Assembly (NCBI GenBank): GCA_020847985.1
Contig: JADLBC010000043.1
Location: forward strand, 1-34,039
DNA length: 34,039 nt
Direction: 5' to 3'
DNA from: Dehalococcoidia bacterium
GTDB taxonomy: Bacteria; Chloroflexota; Dehalococcoidia; Tepidiformales; Tepidiformaceae
Under the pieces are notes generated by a model. That model was not told the DNA's origin. It searched no databases and was given only the letters and a program-made list of their open reading frames with translations. A program made the translations under genes and the position numbers. Positions 24,018 through 31,520 of the stretch are shown piece after piece; the stretch's first letter is position 1; each line of letters begins with the position of its first letter.

Positions 24018-24047
24018 TTGCGAGGGCGAAGGCGGGATCTCTATCAT
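24018..24047 (+). promoter_or_regulatory. mscL promoter (TTGCGA-18-TATCAT)
   Basis: A -35-like TTGCGA (24018-24023) and -10 TATCAT (24042-24047) are 18 nt apart and lie 29 nt before the mscL ATG. The leader contains AGGAGG (24065-24070), so this gene uses a conventional leadered start. Confidence 0.6.
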
Positions 24048-24076
24048 CGGGCCCGCGCCCAGGCAGGAGGAAAGCA

Positions 24077-24478
24077 ATGGTGAAGGAATTCCGGGACTTC
24101 ATTCTCCGCGGCAACGTGGTGGACCTCGCGATCGCGGTCATGCTCGGCACGGCCTTCGCGACGGTGGTGGGGTCGTTCACCGAGAACATCCTGATGAACG
24201 TCATCGCCCTCTTCGGTGGCCAGCCGAACTTCCGCGGCCTCGATTTCTCGATCGGGGACACGGTGTTCACGTACGGCGCGTTCATCACCGACGTGGTGGC
24301 CTTCCTCATCCTGGCCGCCGTGCTGTTCTTCTTCGTGGTGAAGCCGGTGAACATGCTGCTGGAGCGGCGCAAGAAGGAAGCCGCGGCGGCGCCGGCGCCC
24401 GTGCCGCTGAGCCCGGCGGCGGAACGGCTGCTGGAAGAGCTGCGGATCGCGCTCAAGGATCTCCAGAACAAGAACTAA
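24077..24478 (+). CDS. mscL: Large-conductance mechanosensitive channel
   Basis: A 133-aa homopentameric channel that opens under membrane tension during hypo-osmotic shock. The N-terminal amphipathic helix and TM1 read VKEFRDFILRGNVVDLAIAV, with the constriction region conserved (LAIAVMLGTAFATVV). The periplasmic loop is at about 45-70. TM2 is TDVVAFLILAAVLFFFVVKP, followed by the C-terminal helix with an Ala/Pro-rich linker (AAAAPAPVPLSP). ATG at 24077 has AGGAGG 6 nt upstream. Standard length. Confidence 0.96.
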   Translation: MVKEFRDFILRGNVVDLAIAVMLGTAFATVVGSFTENILMNVIALFGGQPNFRGLDFSIGDTVFTYGAFITDVVAFLILAAVLFFFVVKPVNMLLERRKKEAAAAPAPVPLSPAAERLLEELRIALKDLQNKN

Positions 24479-24515
24479 CACCCGCCATCCACTGGCGAGG
24501 CGGCATTCTAACGAG

Positions 24516-24521
24516 TAATCT
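24516..24521 (+). promoter_or_regulatory. Leaderless-type -10 (TAATCT) for the STAND regulator
   Basis: TAATCT ends exactly 6 nt before the GTG at 24528. No Shine-Dalgarno is present. A weak -35 candidate, TGGCGA, lies 17 nt upstream (24493-24498), within a small CGCCA/TGGCG hairpin (24483-24497) that may also mark the end of mscL transcription. Confidence 0.55.
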
Positions 24522-24527
24522 TCGCGT

Positions 24528-27500
24528 GTGAGCGTGGCCACGGGACCAGGGACGCGGGCGCCCGTTCGGGAGCGCCGCCCCGGTGGGCGAAAGCCGTTAT
24601 TGCGACGGGAACGACCGCTGGCGCAGCTGCACGCGGCGATCGGCAACGGCCTGACCGTCATCCAGGCCCCCGCGGGCTCGGGCAAGACCGCCCTCGCCAT
24701 GCAGTTCGCCGATGAGCTGGACTTCTCGCTGGCGTGGCTCGCCCTCGATGCCGGCTGCGCGAGCCCGGAAGTGTTCGCCGAACGGCTGGCGCGCGTGCTC
24801 GCCGGCCCGGCCTTCCCCCCGCCGGTGACGGCCGCCCGCCTGAGCGACCTCTTTTCGTACCTGGGCAACGCCCTGCAGGAGCGCATCGAAGCCTCCGAGC
24901 AGCCGCTGCTGGTCGTGCTCGACAACGTCCAGGAGATGGGCCCGGAGGGCGATGCGACAGCCATGCTCGAGTGGCTGGTGCGGGCGATGCCGGAGGATGC
25001 CGAGCTTCTGCTCTGCAGCCGCGACCCGTTCCAGGCGCCCACCGTGAACCGCCGCCTGGTGTCCGGCGAAGCGGCGCACCTGGGCAAGGAAGCGCTCGCC
25101 TTCACGCTCGACGAAGTTCGCGGGCTGATCGAACTGCGTGGTTCGCAGGCCGATGCGGATACCGTGCTGGAAGCCTCCTCCGGGTGGGCGATGGGCGTGC
25201 TGGCGCTGCTCGCGGGTTCGGCGCGCGCCGCATCCGGGCTCGGCGATGCCTGGCGGAGCTACCTCACGCAGGAGCTCTGGGGGCCGCTCGCCCCGGACCT
25301 GCGCGCGCTGCTGATGCCGCTGGGGCTCCGCGAAACGGTCTCGCGCGAACTCGCCGTCGAACTGCTCGGGGCCGAAGGCTGGACGCGGGCACGGCGCTGG
25401 CTCAACGACAACGACTTCCTCGTGGAAGCGCTCGATGAGAACGGCGTGCGCCTGAATCCGCTGCTGCGGGAGTTCCTGCGGCGCGAATTCGCCACCGGGG
25501 ACCCGGCCGGCTTCCACGCCAGGGCCGCCGTCGCCATTCGCCATGCCGAGGAGGCCGGGGCGCTCGCGGACGCGGTTGAACTTGTGCACGCCTTCGAAGA
25601 TGGCGACGGCGCCGCGCGAATCATCGAAACGCACGGCGCCCAGCTGCTGCAGGAGGGCCGCTTCCGGCTGCTTGAGCGTGCGTTCACGGGTGTGCCGCGC
25701 GCGATGGTGGTGGCGCGGCCACGGCTGCGGGCGCTGCGGGTGCGGCTGCTCGCGCACCTCGGCCAGCACGACGAGGCCGTGAAGGAAGCCGACGAAGTCA
25801 TCGCCGACCTGGGCACGCCCCACGGCGCCCGCGTCATCGCCCTCGTGGGGAAAGCGCGCTCGTTCCGCATGCAGCTGCGCATCCCGGAGATGCGCGCCAC
25901 GCTCGATGAAGCGCACCGCATCGGCATCGACGACCCCGCCATCCGCGCCGAAGTGGCCTACGCCGAGGCCGACATCGAACTCAGCGGCATGAGCAACTAC
26001 CCGCGCGCCGAGGAGCTGCTGCGCGAGGCGATCATGTGCGCCTCGAGCCAGCGGATGGAGTCGCTGGAGCTGCTCGCACGGTCGACGCTCGGGCAGCTGA
26101 TGGCGATGCGCGGCGATGGCCCCGCCGCCGTGCTGACCCTGCAGAAGGCCGCCGATGGCTGGGCGGCGCACCGCGGCACGGCCAACCTCGGCTGGGTGCT
26201 CAACAACCTGGGCATGGCCTACCTCTCCGTGGGCGAATACGAACAGGCCATCCCCGTGCTCGAACGCGCCATCACCGAGGGCCAGCGCTGCCGCAACGAA
26301 CGGAACGAAGCCTACGCGACGGCATCGCTGGCCGAGGCGGAGGCTTCGCTGGGGCGATTCGAAGACGCGCGCACCCACTGGGAACGCTCGATCGCGATCT
26401 GCAGCGAAGCGGTGAACGATGCGACCCTCGCCGGCCTTTCGATCGCCGGCCTGGCGGGCACGCTGCTCGGGCTGGGCGAACTGGAGCGCGCGGACTACTT
26501 CGTCCGCCAGGCCCTGCTCGTCGCCGAGGACATGGGGAGCCCGTACGAGCTCGCGACCGTGTATGCGCAACAGGCCGCCATCGCCTCGGCGAACGGCAAG
26601 CACGGTGAAGCGATCACGGCGGCGCGGGATGCCATCGCGCTCTTCAAGAAGGCGGGCGCGAGCGAAGTCCTGCTGGCGGCGAACTACCGGCTCGCGCTCT
26701 GCTTCTTCCGGGCCGACCGGCGGCGCGATGCCGAACCGGCGCTGAAGAAGGTGGCGGCGCTCATCACGGAGCCGTGGCGCGCGGCCCATCTGCGGCCACT
26801 CGTCACCGAGCACCCGATGTTCGCGCAGTGGGCGGCGTCGCAGGGGGTGCTGCCGCCGGCCTTTAAGGACCTCGTGGGCCGCGTCACCTTCCGCGCCGGC
26901 GACGACGCCGAGGCCACCGCCCCGGGCCTGCCCGCCGTTGAAGTCGAGAGCCTGGGCACGCTGCGGGTGCGCGTCGATGGGCACGAAGTCGATACGCAGG
27001 CGTGGGAGAGCCGGACGGCGCTGGAGCTCTTTTTCGTGTTCCTCGCGCACAAGGGCGGCATGCGCAAGGAAGAAGCGGTCGAGCTGCTCTACCCGGAGCT
27101 CCCGCGGGACAAGTGCAACAGCACCTTCCATTCGAACGTCTACCGCGTGCGCCGCGCGCTCTATCCCGAATCGATCGTGAAGACGAACGGCGCCTACCGG
27201 CTGAACCCCGACGGCCGCTGGGACTGGGATGTCGAGCAGTTCGAAGGGCAGCTGGCGAAGGCGATGGACCTGCCCGCGGGATCGAACGAGCGCGCCGAGC
27301 TGTTCAAGGCGGCGCTCGAACTGTACCGGGGGCCGTTCGCGGGCCCGTTCCTTTCGGAGTGGTCCGAGAGCCTGCGGCGGGACACCGAGGAGCGGTCGCA
27401 CCACGCGCTGGCGCTGCTCGCGGGCCATCACGCCGCGAAGGCGAACTACGAAGCGGCCGCGGAGTGCCTCGAACGGCTGCTGCGCATGGACCGGCTGAAC

Positions 27501-27662
27501 GAGGACGCGGCGTTCGAACTGGCGGCGTGCCGCGCACGGGCCGGCCAGCGCACCATCGCCCTGGAGACCATCGATGCCTTCGCGCGGCTGCACCAGCAAG
27601 AACTGGGTGAGCCCGCCCCGGCGCGCTTCGAGCGGCTGCGGCAGACGATCGCCGCGGGGTAA
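24528..27662 (+). CDS. STAND-ATPase/TPR transcriptional regulator with C-terminal SARP-type DNA-binding and BTAD domain
   Basis: A 1044-aa regulator. The N-terminal MalT-like STAND NTPase has Walker A QAPAGSGKT (about residues 46-54) and Walker B LLVVLDN (about 126-132). A long helical region from about 330 to 780 has TPR-like repeats (for example GWVLNNLGMAYLSVGEYEQA). From about 805 an OmpR-like winged helix begins (VESLGTLRVRVDGHEVD; CNSTFHSNVYRVRRAL), and a BTAD helical domain (YRGPFAGPFLSEWSESLRR onward) follows to the end. MalT and LuxR-LAL proteins end in a LuxR HTH, and typical SARPs have the DNA-binding domain first; here it follows the sensor. The ligand is presumably sensed by the TPR region. 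Targets unknown; the downstream small genes are candidates. Confidence 0.9.
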   Translation: MSVATGPGTRAPVRERRPGGRKPLLRRERPLAQLHAAIGNGLTVIQAPAGSGKTALAMQFADELDFSLAWLALDAGCASPEVFAERLARVLAGPAFPPPVTAARLSDLFSYLGNALQERIEASEQPLLVVLDNVQEMGPEGDATAMLEWLVRAMPEDAELLLCSRDPFQAPTVNRRLVSGEAAHLGKEALAFTLDEVRGLIELRGSQADADTVLEASSGWAMGVLALLAGSARAASGLGDAWRSYLTQELWGPLAPDLRALLMPLGLRETVSRELAVELLGAEGWTRARRWLNDNDFLVEALDENGVRLNPLLREFLRREFATGDPAGFHARAAVAIRHAEEAGALADAVELVHAFEDGDGAARIIETHGAQLLQEGRFRLLERAFTGVPRAMVVARPRLRALRVRLLAHLGQHDEAVKEADEVIADLGTPHGARVIALVGKARSFRMQLRIPEMRATLDEAHRIGIDDPAIRAEVAYAEADIELSGMSNYPRAEELLREAIMCASSQRMESLELLARSTLGQLMAMRGDGPAAVLTLQKAADGWAAHRGTANLGWVLNNLGMAYLSVGEYEQAIPVLERAITEGQRCRNERNEAYATASLAEAEASLGRFEDARTHWERSIAICSEAVNDATLAGLSIAGLAGTLLGLGELERADYFVRQALLVAEDMGSPYELATVYAQQAAIASANGKHGEAITAARDAIALFKKAGASEVLLAANYRLALCFFRADRRRDAEPALKKVAALITEPWRAAHLRPLVTEHPMFAQWAASQGVLPPAFKDLVGRVTFRAGDDAEATAPGLPAVEVESLGTLRVRVDGHEVDTQAWESRTALELFFVFLAHKGGMRKEEAVELLYPELPRDKCNSTFHSNVYRVRRALYPESIVKTNGAYRLNPDGRWDWDVEQFEGQLAKAMDLPAGSNERAELFKAALELYRGPFAGPFLSEWSESLRRDTEERSHHALALLAGHHAAKANYEAAAECLERLLRMDRLNEDAAFELAACRARAGQRTIALETIDAFARLHQQELGEPAPARFERLRQTIAAG

Positions 27663-27770
27663 ACGCCGCCGCTTCGACTCATCGCAGCGGAGCCCTCGCC
27701 CGGCCAGGTCGCGGGATACCGCGGACGGCACCGCCACGGATGGCCGCGGAACGAGGGGCGCGGACGTGCC

Positions 27771-27787
27771 GGGCCGCGGACCGGCCC
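27771..27787 (+). terminator. GC hairpin after the STAND regulator, possible terminator
   Basis: GGGCCG and CGGCCC form a perfect 6-bp stem with a 5-nt loop, 108 nt after the regulator stop. Only an A-rich stretch follows and no U-run, so intrinsic termination is uncertain. The 243-bp spacer (27663-27905) has no other gene. A short symmetrical stretch (GAGAATCGTGAGAATCACGG at about 27848-27867) precedes a possible -10 TACCTT near 27870. Confidence 0.3.
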
Positions 27788-27905
27788 TCGCACGTAAAAT
27801 TCGGCACAGGATTGTAATCCATGGTTCCCGGGCGGGACGTTCGCGAGAGAATCGTGAGAATCACGGACGTACCTTGGCGGCGATCTCTCTTCCCTGAGGA
27901 ATGCC

Positions 27906-27995
27906 GTGAAGACTCGTTTCCTGTCGTCGTTCGTCGCTCTCGCCGCTCTCGCCGTCGTCGCCATCGCGGGCGCCGCGCCGTTCGAATCCTGGTAA
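27906..27995 (+). CDS. 29-residue secreted or membrane peptide, unknown
   Basis: An unannotated-size ORF: GTG at 27906, TAA at 27993-27995. It has a TGAGGA ribosome-binding site 6 nt upstream. The peptide starts MKTRFLSSFVAL, continues as an Ala/Val/Ile hydrophobic core and ends GAAPFESW. This is a textbook short signal peptide: basic n-region, about 15-residue h-region and an AGA cleavage-type motif, leaving only about six residues (APFESW) outside. It lies 5 nt before the DUF5317 start, so the two share a transcript. It could be an export pheromone precursor, a small membrane protein, or a leader ORF coupling translation of the next gene. No homology is recognised. Confidence 0.55.
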   Translation: MKTRFLSSFVALAALAVVAIAGAAPFESW

Positions 27996-27999
27996 GCAG

Positions 28000-28563
28000 G
28001 TGAACCCCGGCTCACGCACCGAGACTCCCGCTGAGCCGGGGACTTCCCTTCGCAGCGACCTCCGCTGGTTGGGGGTCGGGCTTGCCGTCCTGGTGGTGCA
28101 GCAGTTCGCAATCCGCGGGCTGGGCGAAGGCGGCATCGAGACCGCGCTGCGGCGGTCGGTGTTTTTTGTCACGACGGCCGCGCTCTGCCTGCTGGCGCTG
28201 CGGTTCCGCCGCATCTACGGCGCGTGGCTGATCTCGGCGGGCATCTTCCTGAACCTCATCCCGATGGCGGCGCACGGCGGTTTGATGCCGATCGCGTTGG
28301 AAACCATCCAGGCCTCGGGGCACTTCCCGGAAATCACCGCGGACGATGTGGGCAAACCCATCCCCTATTCCAAGGACATCGTGCTCGACCGCGACGACAT
28401 TCGCTTCGAGCTGCTCGCGGACCGTTACGCGCTCTCATTGCCGGGATATGGCGGTAACATCTACAGTATCGGTGACTTCGTGCTTTTCGCGGGGCTCGGC
28501 GCGGCCGCCATCCAACTGGCGATACCCGCCCGGGCGCGAAGGACGGAGCGGCAGACAGTCTGA
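28000..28563 (+). CDS. DUF5317-like membrane protein
   Basis: A 187-aa protein with about four transmembrane helices: LRWLGVGLAVLVVQQFAI, RSVFFVTTAALCLLALRF, YGAWLISAGIFLNLIPMAAH and the C-terminal IGDFVLFAGLGAAAIQLAIP. The segments GIFLNLIPMAAHGGLMPI and NIYSIGDFVL match the pattern I associate with DUF5317. Between them is a soluble loop (YSKDIVLDRDDIRFELLADRY). The GTG at 28000 lies 5 nt after the small peptide's stop. Function is unknown. Confidence 0.75.
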   Translation: MNPGSRTETPAEPGTSLRSDLRWLGVGLAVLVVQQFAIRGLGEGGIETALRRSVFFVTTAALCLLALRFRRIYGAWLISAGIFLNLIPMAAHGGLMPIALETIQASGHFPEITADDVGKPIPYSKDIVLDRDDIRFELLADRYALSLPGYGGNIYSIGDFVLFAGLGAAAIQLAIPARARRTERQTV

Positions 28564-28599
28564 GGCGGCCGGGAGAGCCCGGCCACGGTGGGGTGGACC

Positions 28600-28893
28600 A
28601 TGCCGTTCCAGGCGAGCTGGGTGGAGCACTGGCTAGACCGGTACTGCGAACCCGGCGAACACGAATATCGTGCGGTCCGCGCCGGCGTTTCCGTGTGCTC
28701 GCGCTGCGGCAAGCAGGCGATCAGCGAACGCGAAACCTGCCTCATCTGCGGCATCCCGGGTGAAGGCCCCGCCGAGATCGCGTCCGTCCGCTCGCCGGGG
28801 CTGCGGCGCCGGGGCAGCCTCTGTGGCCTCTGCCGGGATGAATTCCGCGAACGGGCGGCGATTCGCGGCTGGCACCTGGTGCGCTCGGCCTGA
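28600..28893 (+). CDS. Small zinc-ribbon-like protein, unknown
   Basis: A 97-aa protein with three Cys pairs (CSRCGKQ, CLICG, CGLCRDEF) plus an isolated YCEPGEH, spaced like one or two zinc ribbons. The C-terminus is a short basic helix (EFRERAAIRGWHLVRSA). ATG at 28600 is preceded by a GGGTGG stretch; an in-frame GTG at 28588 is the alternative start. I recognise no family. It lies 36 nt after the DUF5317 gene on the same strand. Confidence 0.6.
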   Translation: MPFQASWVEHWLDRYCEPGEHEYRAVRAGVSVCSRCGKQAISERETCLICGIPGEGPAEIASVRSPGLRRRGSLCGLCRDEFRERAAIRGWHLVRSA

Positions 28894-28918
28894 CGCGCCG
28901 CCCCCGCACGCCTGCCTC

Positions 28919-28924
28919 TATACT
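28919..28924 (+). promoter_or_regulatory. -10 element (TATACT) with very short leader
   Basis: TATACT ends 9 nt before the GTG at 28934, with no Shine-Dalgarno. The predicted leader is about 0-3 nt. Confidence 0.5.
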
Positions 28925-28933
28925 CCCCACGCT

Positions 28934-29797
28934 GTGGAAGACGACTCGCGGCTCGATTCGCTCAAGGCGAAGCTCGGCGACCAGCTCCTGATCGACGAAC
29001 TGAGCGAACAGCTCAACCGCACCCGCGGGCTCCTTCGCCGCAGCCCGGACGAGGTCGCGGAGCAAGCGCTCGCCGCCGGCGGCCGGGACGCGGCCGTGGA
29101 GCTGCGGATCACGGTGGCGCTTTCGGCCCAATCAACGCTCGCCGCCCCGGACCGCTTCCCCGAGGCGCACCGCCTGGCCATGCGCGCGCTCGAGGTGCTC
29201 GACCGCGAAGGTTCGCGCGATGCAGGCGCCCCCGGGCTGGGGCCGCTCAAGCCGCTGGCGGAACCCGCCGTCGAGTTCGTCGCGGACTATATCGTGACGT
29301 CATACGCGAAGAACGTGGTCAACCGCCTGCGGACGCTGTACGCGCGGCGCGAGGCGCAGGCAACCCCGGGCACCCCCGAACGCCGCGACCTGGCGCGCGC
29401 CCGGCTCGACCTGGACCGGATCGCGCCGGGCTTCAGTGGCGGCAGCCCGCTCACCCCCGTGCTCGCGGCCGGGGCGTCGGTCTCGGCCCTGGCTTCGGTG
29501 TTCCAGTTCCTCGGCGCGGTCGATTTCGGGAACCGGCGGCTGCTGGCCACGACGGCGGCGGTGCTCTTCGTCGTCTTCTTCCTGCTCGCGGGCATCCTCC
29601 TGCGCGGCGCGGCGGTCGCACGCAGGCGTTCGGCACTGACCATGCAGGGCCCCCTCGCCGCGCTCTGGGAGACGATCGGGAACGCCGGCGACCCGCCGCG
29701 AGACGACAGCGAGGACTTCGCGCGCATCTCCATCGGGCTGACGGCGCTGGTCTGGGTGGTCGGGCCCGCCGTGCTGGCGCTGTTCCTGCTGCTCTAA
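28934..29797 (+). CDS. Membrane protein with N-terminal cytoplasmic helical domain, unknown
   Basis: A 287-aa protein. Residues 1-170 are soluble, charged and mainly helical (DSRLDSLKAKLGDQLLIDEL; RLAMRALEVLDREGS). Three transmembrane helices follow: LTPVLAAGASVSALASVFQF, LLATTAAVLFVVFFLLAGIL and a C-terminal LTALVWVVGPAVLALFLLL. No family recognised. GTG at 28934 is chosen because of the TATACT -10 and because the frame upstream overlaps the zinc-ribbon gene in a different frame. Its TAA overlaps the convergent glutaredoxin stop by 4 nt. Confidence 0.7.
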   Translation: MEDDSRLDSLKAKLGDQLLIDELSEQLNRTRGLLRRSPDEVAEQALAAGGRDAAVELRITVALSAQSTLAAPDRFPEAHRLAMRALEVLDREGSRDAGAPGLGPLKPLAEPAVEFVADYIVTSYAKNVVNRLRTLYARREAQATPGTPERRDLARARLDLDRIAPGFSGGSPLTPVLAAGASVSALASVFQFLGAVDFGNRRLLATTAAVLFVVFFLLAGILLRGAAVARRRSALTMQGPLAALWETIGNAGDPPRDDSEDFARISIGLTALVWVVGPAVLALFLLL

Positions 29798-30078
29798 CGG
29801 TTCGCCGCGAGCGCCTCGACGAGGGCGTCTTCGAGGAAGCCGGCGCGGACGGGCGCCTTCGCGAGAACCCGTTCGCCGAGCGCGATCACGGGGATTTCGA
29901 ACATGAACCGTTCGAGCAGGGCGTCATCGGTTTCGATGTTCACCGGCTGCACGCGAAAGCCGAGGCGCGTGGCCAGCGGCGCGAGGATCTCGGCGGCCTG
30001 GTCACAGAGCGAGCACCCGGGGCGGCCGTAGAGGGTGACGGTGGGCACGGGCTCAGGCGCCGGCGGCGCGGGGGTCAT
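29794..30078 (-). CDS. Glutaredoxin-like (DUF836/thioredoxin-fold) protein
   Basis: A 94-aa thioredoxin-fold protein with the redox motif CSLC in VTLYGRPGCSLCDQAAEIL and the cis-Pro in FEIPVIALGERVL. This resembles the glutaredoxin family 2 (DUF836) pattern in which a C-x-x-C sits after a short N-terminal strand. Start is uncertain: ATG at 30078 overlaps the lgt end by 26 nt, and GTG at 30048 begins just after it (94 or 84 aa). It follows lgt on the minus strand and is probably co-transcribed. Confidence 0.82.
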   Translation of the reverse strand: MTPAPPAPEPVPTVTLYGRPGCSLCDQAAEILAPLATRLGFRVQPVNIETDDALLERFMFEIPVIALGERVLAKAPVRAGFLEDALVEALAANR

Positions 30079-30922
30079 CCTCGCCCCAGGCACGGGCGGC
30101 GTATTCGCGCGTGATCGGCCCCGGGTGGCGCGGCAGGAAGCCCGCGAGCATGACCCCGGCGCCCACGATCACGACGCTCACGAGCTGCGGCACGGGGATG
30201 TTCCAGATCTCCTGCTCATCGAGCCGGGTGAACGAAAGCGGGAAGCGCAGCGCGCCATAGAGAATGATGTACGCGGCGAAAACCCAGCCGGGCGCGCGGA
30301 AGTAGCGCCGCGCCACGAACAGCAGGAAGGCGAGGATGATGAAGTCGCCGAGGAGTTCGTAGCCGCCCGCCGTGGGGTGTACGGCCTTGCCCAGTTCGCC
30401 CAGCGTGTTCGGGTTCGTGTAGCGGAAGGCCCAGGGGAGGCTCGTCTCGGTGGCGTGGTGCTCGCCGTTGATGAAGTCGCCGATGCGGCCGATGCCCTGG
30501 CCCAGGACCATGCCGGGGGCGGCGCAATCGAGTGTGATCGCAATCGGCCAGTGCCGCCAGAGGGCGTAAATCAGCCCGCCAAGCAGCCCGCCGATGAGCC
30601 CGCCATACAGCGTGATGCCGCCTTCGGTGATATCGAACACGATGCCGAGGAGGTCACCGCTGAAGCGGTCCCAGTGTTCGAAGACGTAGAAGAGGCGGGC
30701 GCCGACGATCGCGGAGGGCACGCCCACGAGCGCGATCTCCTGGGCGACTTCACTCGGGATGCCGTCCTTCACGCAGAGCCGCACCGAAAGCCACACGCCG
30801 GCGATGATGCCGACGGCCGTGAACAGCCCGTGCCACGTGAGCGTGAAGGGGCCGAATTCGGCGAACGTGGGATCGATGTTGATATCGATGGCAAGGAGGG
30901 GCAGCGCGGCCAGCAAACTCAC
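30053..30922 (-). CDS. lgt: Prolipoprotein diacylglyceryl transferase
   Basis: A 289-aa inner-membrane enzyme that transfers diacylglyceryl to the lipobox Cys of prolipoproteins, the first lipoprotein maturation step. Seven helices are expected. Signatures are TWHGLFTAVGII, GARLFYVFEHWDRF, EGGITLYGGLIGG, the Lgt signature GQGIGRIGDFINGEHHA with its essential Arg, HPTAGGYELLGDF, and RFPLSFTRLDE. GTG at 30922 is supported by TACCCT exactly 6 nt upstream and by the conserved early helices. The upstream flank is a copy of the polypurine repeat. Confidence 0.95.
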   Translation of the reverse strand: MSLLAALPLLAIDINIDPTFAEFGPFTLTWHGLFTAVGIIAGVWLSVRLCVKDGIPSEVAQEIALVGVPSAIVGARLFYVFEHWDRFSGDLLGIVFDITEGGITLYGGLIGGLLGGLIYALWRHWPIAITLDCAAPGMVLGQGIGRIGDFINGEHHATETSLPWAFRYTNPNTLGELGKAVHPTAGGYELLGDFIILAFLLFVARRYFRAPGWVFAAYIILYGALRFPLSFTRLDEQEIWNIPVPQLVSVVIVGAGVMLAGFLPRHPGPITREYAARAWGEDDPRAAGA

Positions 30923-30928
30923 GGCGTC

Positions 30929-30934
30929 AGGGTA
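30929..30934 (-). promoter_or_regulatory. Leaderless-type -10 (TACCCT) for lgt
   Basis: TACCCT on the minus strand ends exactly 6 nt before the lgt GTG. Any -35 would lie inside the polypurine repeat (TTTTCT at 30957-30952, 17-nt spacing), a poor match. Confidence 0.5.
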
Positions 30935-30948
30935 CGGGGGGAAGAGAC

Positions 30949-31035
30949 GAGAGAAAAGAGAAAGGAGAAAAGGGCTGCCGGCCGGGCTCGCGCGGGGTTG
31001 CCCCGGTCTCCTTTTCTCCTTCCTCTTTTCTCTTT
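30949..31035. repeat. Polypurine/polypyrimidine inverted repeat element, copy 2
   Basis: A purine arm (30949-30973) and a pyrimidine arm (31010-31035) flank a 36-bp GC-rich core. The left arm equals copy 1's arm with a 7-nt deletion. The right arm matches copy 1 exactly over 26 nt. It fills the 127-bp divergent gap between lgt and the TrmO-like gene. The AACCTTCGCCC word follows directly (31036-31046), as in copy 1. Confidence 0.8.
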
Positions 31036-31040
31036 AACCT
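31035..31040 (+). promoter_or_regulatory. Possible -10 (TAACCT) for the TrmO-like gene, at the repeat edge
   Basis: TAACCT ends 9 nt before the ATG at 31050 and begins at the last base of the repeat arm. No Shine-Dalgarno is present. No good -35 was found in the pyrimidine tract. Confidence 0.35.
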
Positions 31041-31049
31041 TCGCCCTCC

Positions 31050-31520
31050 ATGCCGTTGTTTCGCCGCAAGCCGCCGCAGCATCGTGAGCCGCAGCCCGGG
31101 CCGTTCGTGGTCGAAGCCATCGGGCACGTGCGAAACGGGGTCGCCGTGCCGCGCCCCCGCGGCTGGGAGAAGGTCGAAAGCGAGATCGCGCTGCTGCCGG
31201 TCCACGCCGCGCGCATCGCGGGCATCGAAGCGTACAGCCACATCATCGTCGTGTTCGTGATGGACCTGGCGGCGGGGGCGCCGGAGAAGCCGGAGGCGCT
31301 CACGCTCGCGAGCGGCAACCGCTACGGCATCTTCGCCACGCGGAGCCAGCTGCGGCCGAACCACATCGGCCTCTCGGCGGTGCCGTTGCTTTCGCGCGAA
31401 GGGACGGTGCTGCGGGTGCGCGGGCTCGATGCGATCGATGGCACGGCCGTGATCGACATCAAGCCCTACCTCCCGGCCTACGATGCCTGGCCAGGGGCGC
31501 GGATCCCGCCGGCCGGTTAA
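31050..31520 (+). CDS. TrmO/TsaA-family tRNA methyltransferase
   Basis: A 156-aa single-domain protein. TrmO (YaeB/VirR-like, TsaA fold) uses SAM to N6-methylate t6A37 of tRNA-Thr in E. coli. Recognisable segments are IGHVRNGVAVPRP, IEAYSHIIVVFVMDL, GIFATRSQLRPNHIGLSAV (the ATRxxxRPNxIG signature) and GLDAIDGTAVIDIKPYLP. The E. coli C-terminal domain is absent, as in many short members. ATG at 31050 has no Shine-Dalgarno. The TAA overlaps the convergent gene's stop (shared TTAA). Confidence 0.88.
   Translation: MPLFRRKPPQHREPQPGPFVVEAIGHVRNGVAVPRPRGWEKVESEIALLPVHAARIAGIEAYSHIIVVFVMDLAAGAPEKPEALTLASGNRYGIFATRSQLRPNHIGLSAVPLLSREGTVLRVRGLDAIDGTAVIDIKPYLPAYDAWPGARIPPAG

Noticed and set aside
24483..24497. 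Terminator-like hairpin after mscL (CGCCA/TGGCG)
   Set aside because: The 5-bp stem is weak and has no U-run. It also overlaps the candidate -35 region of the next gene, so it was not called separately.
24597..27737. Open frame of about 1046 codons antisense to the STAND regulator
   Set aside because: Shadow of GC-rich codon bias. The composition is Arg/Gly/Leu-rich with no recognisable domain, whereas the plus strand has Walker motifs, TPRs and a wHTH.
27975..27995. tRNA-like T-loop (GTTCGAATCC)
   Set aside because: No acceptor stem, anticodon arm or D-arm in the flanking 70 nt; it is the 3' part of the short peptide ORF.
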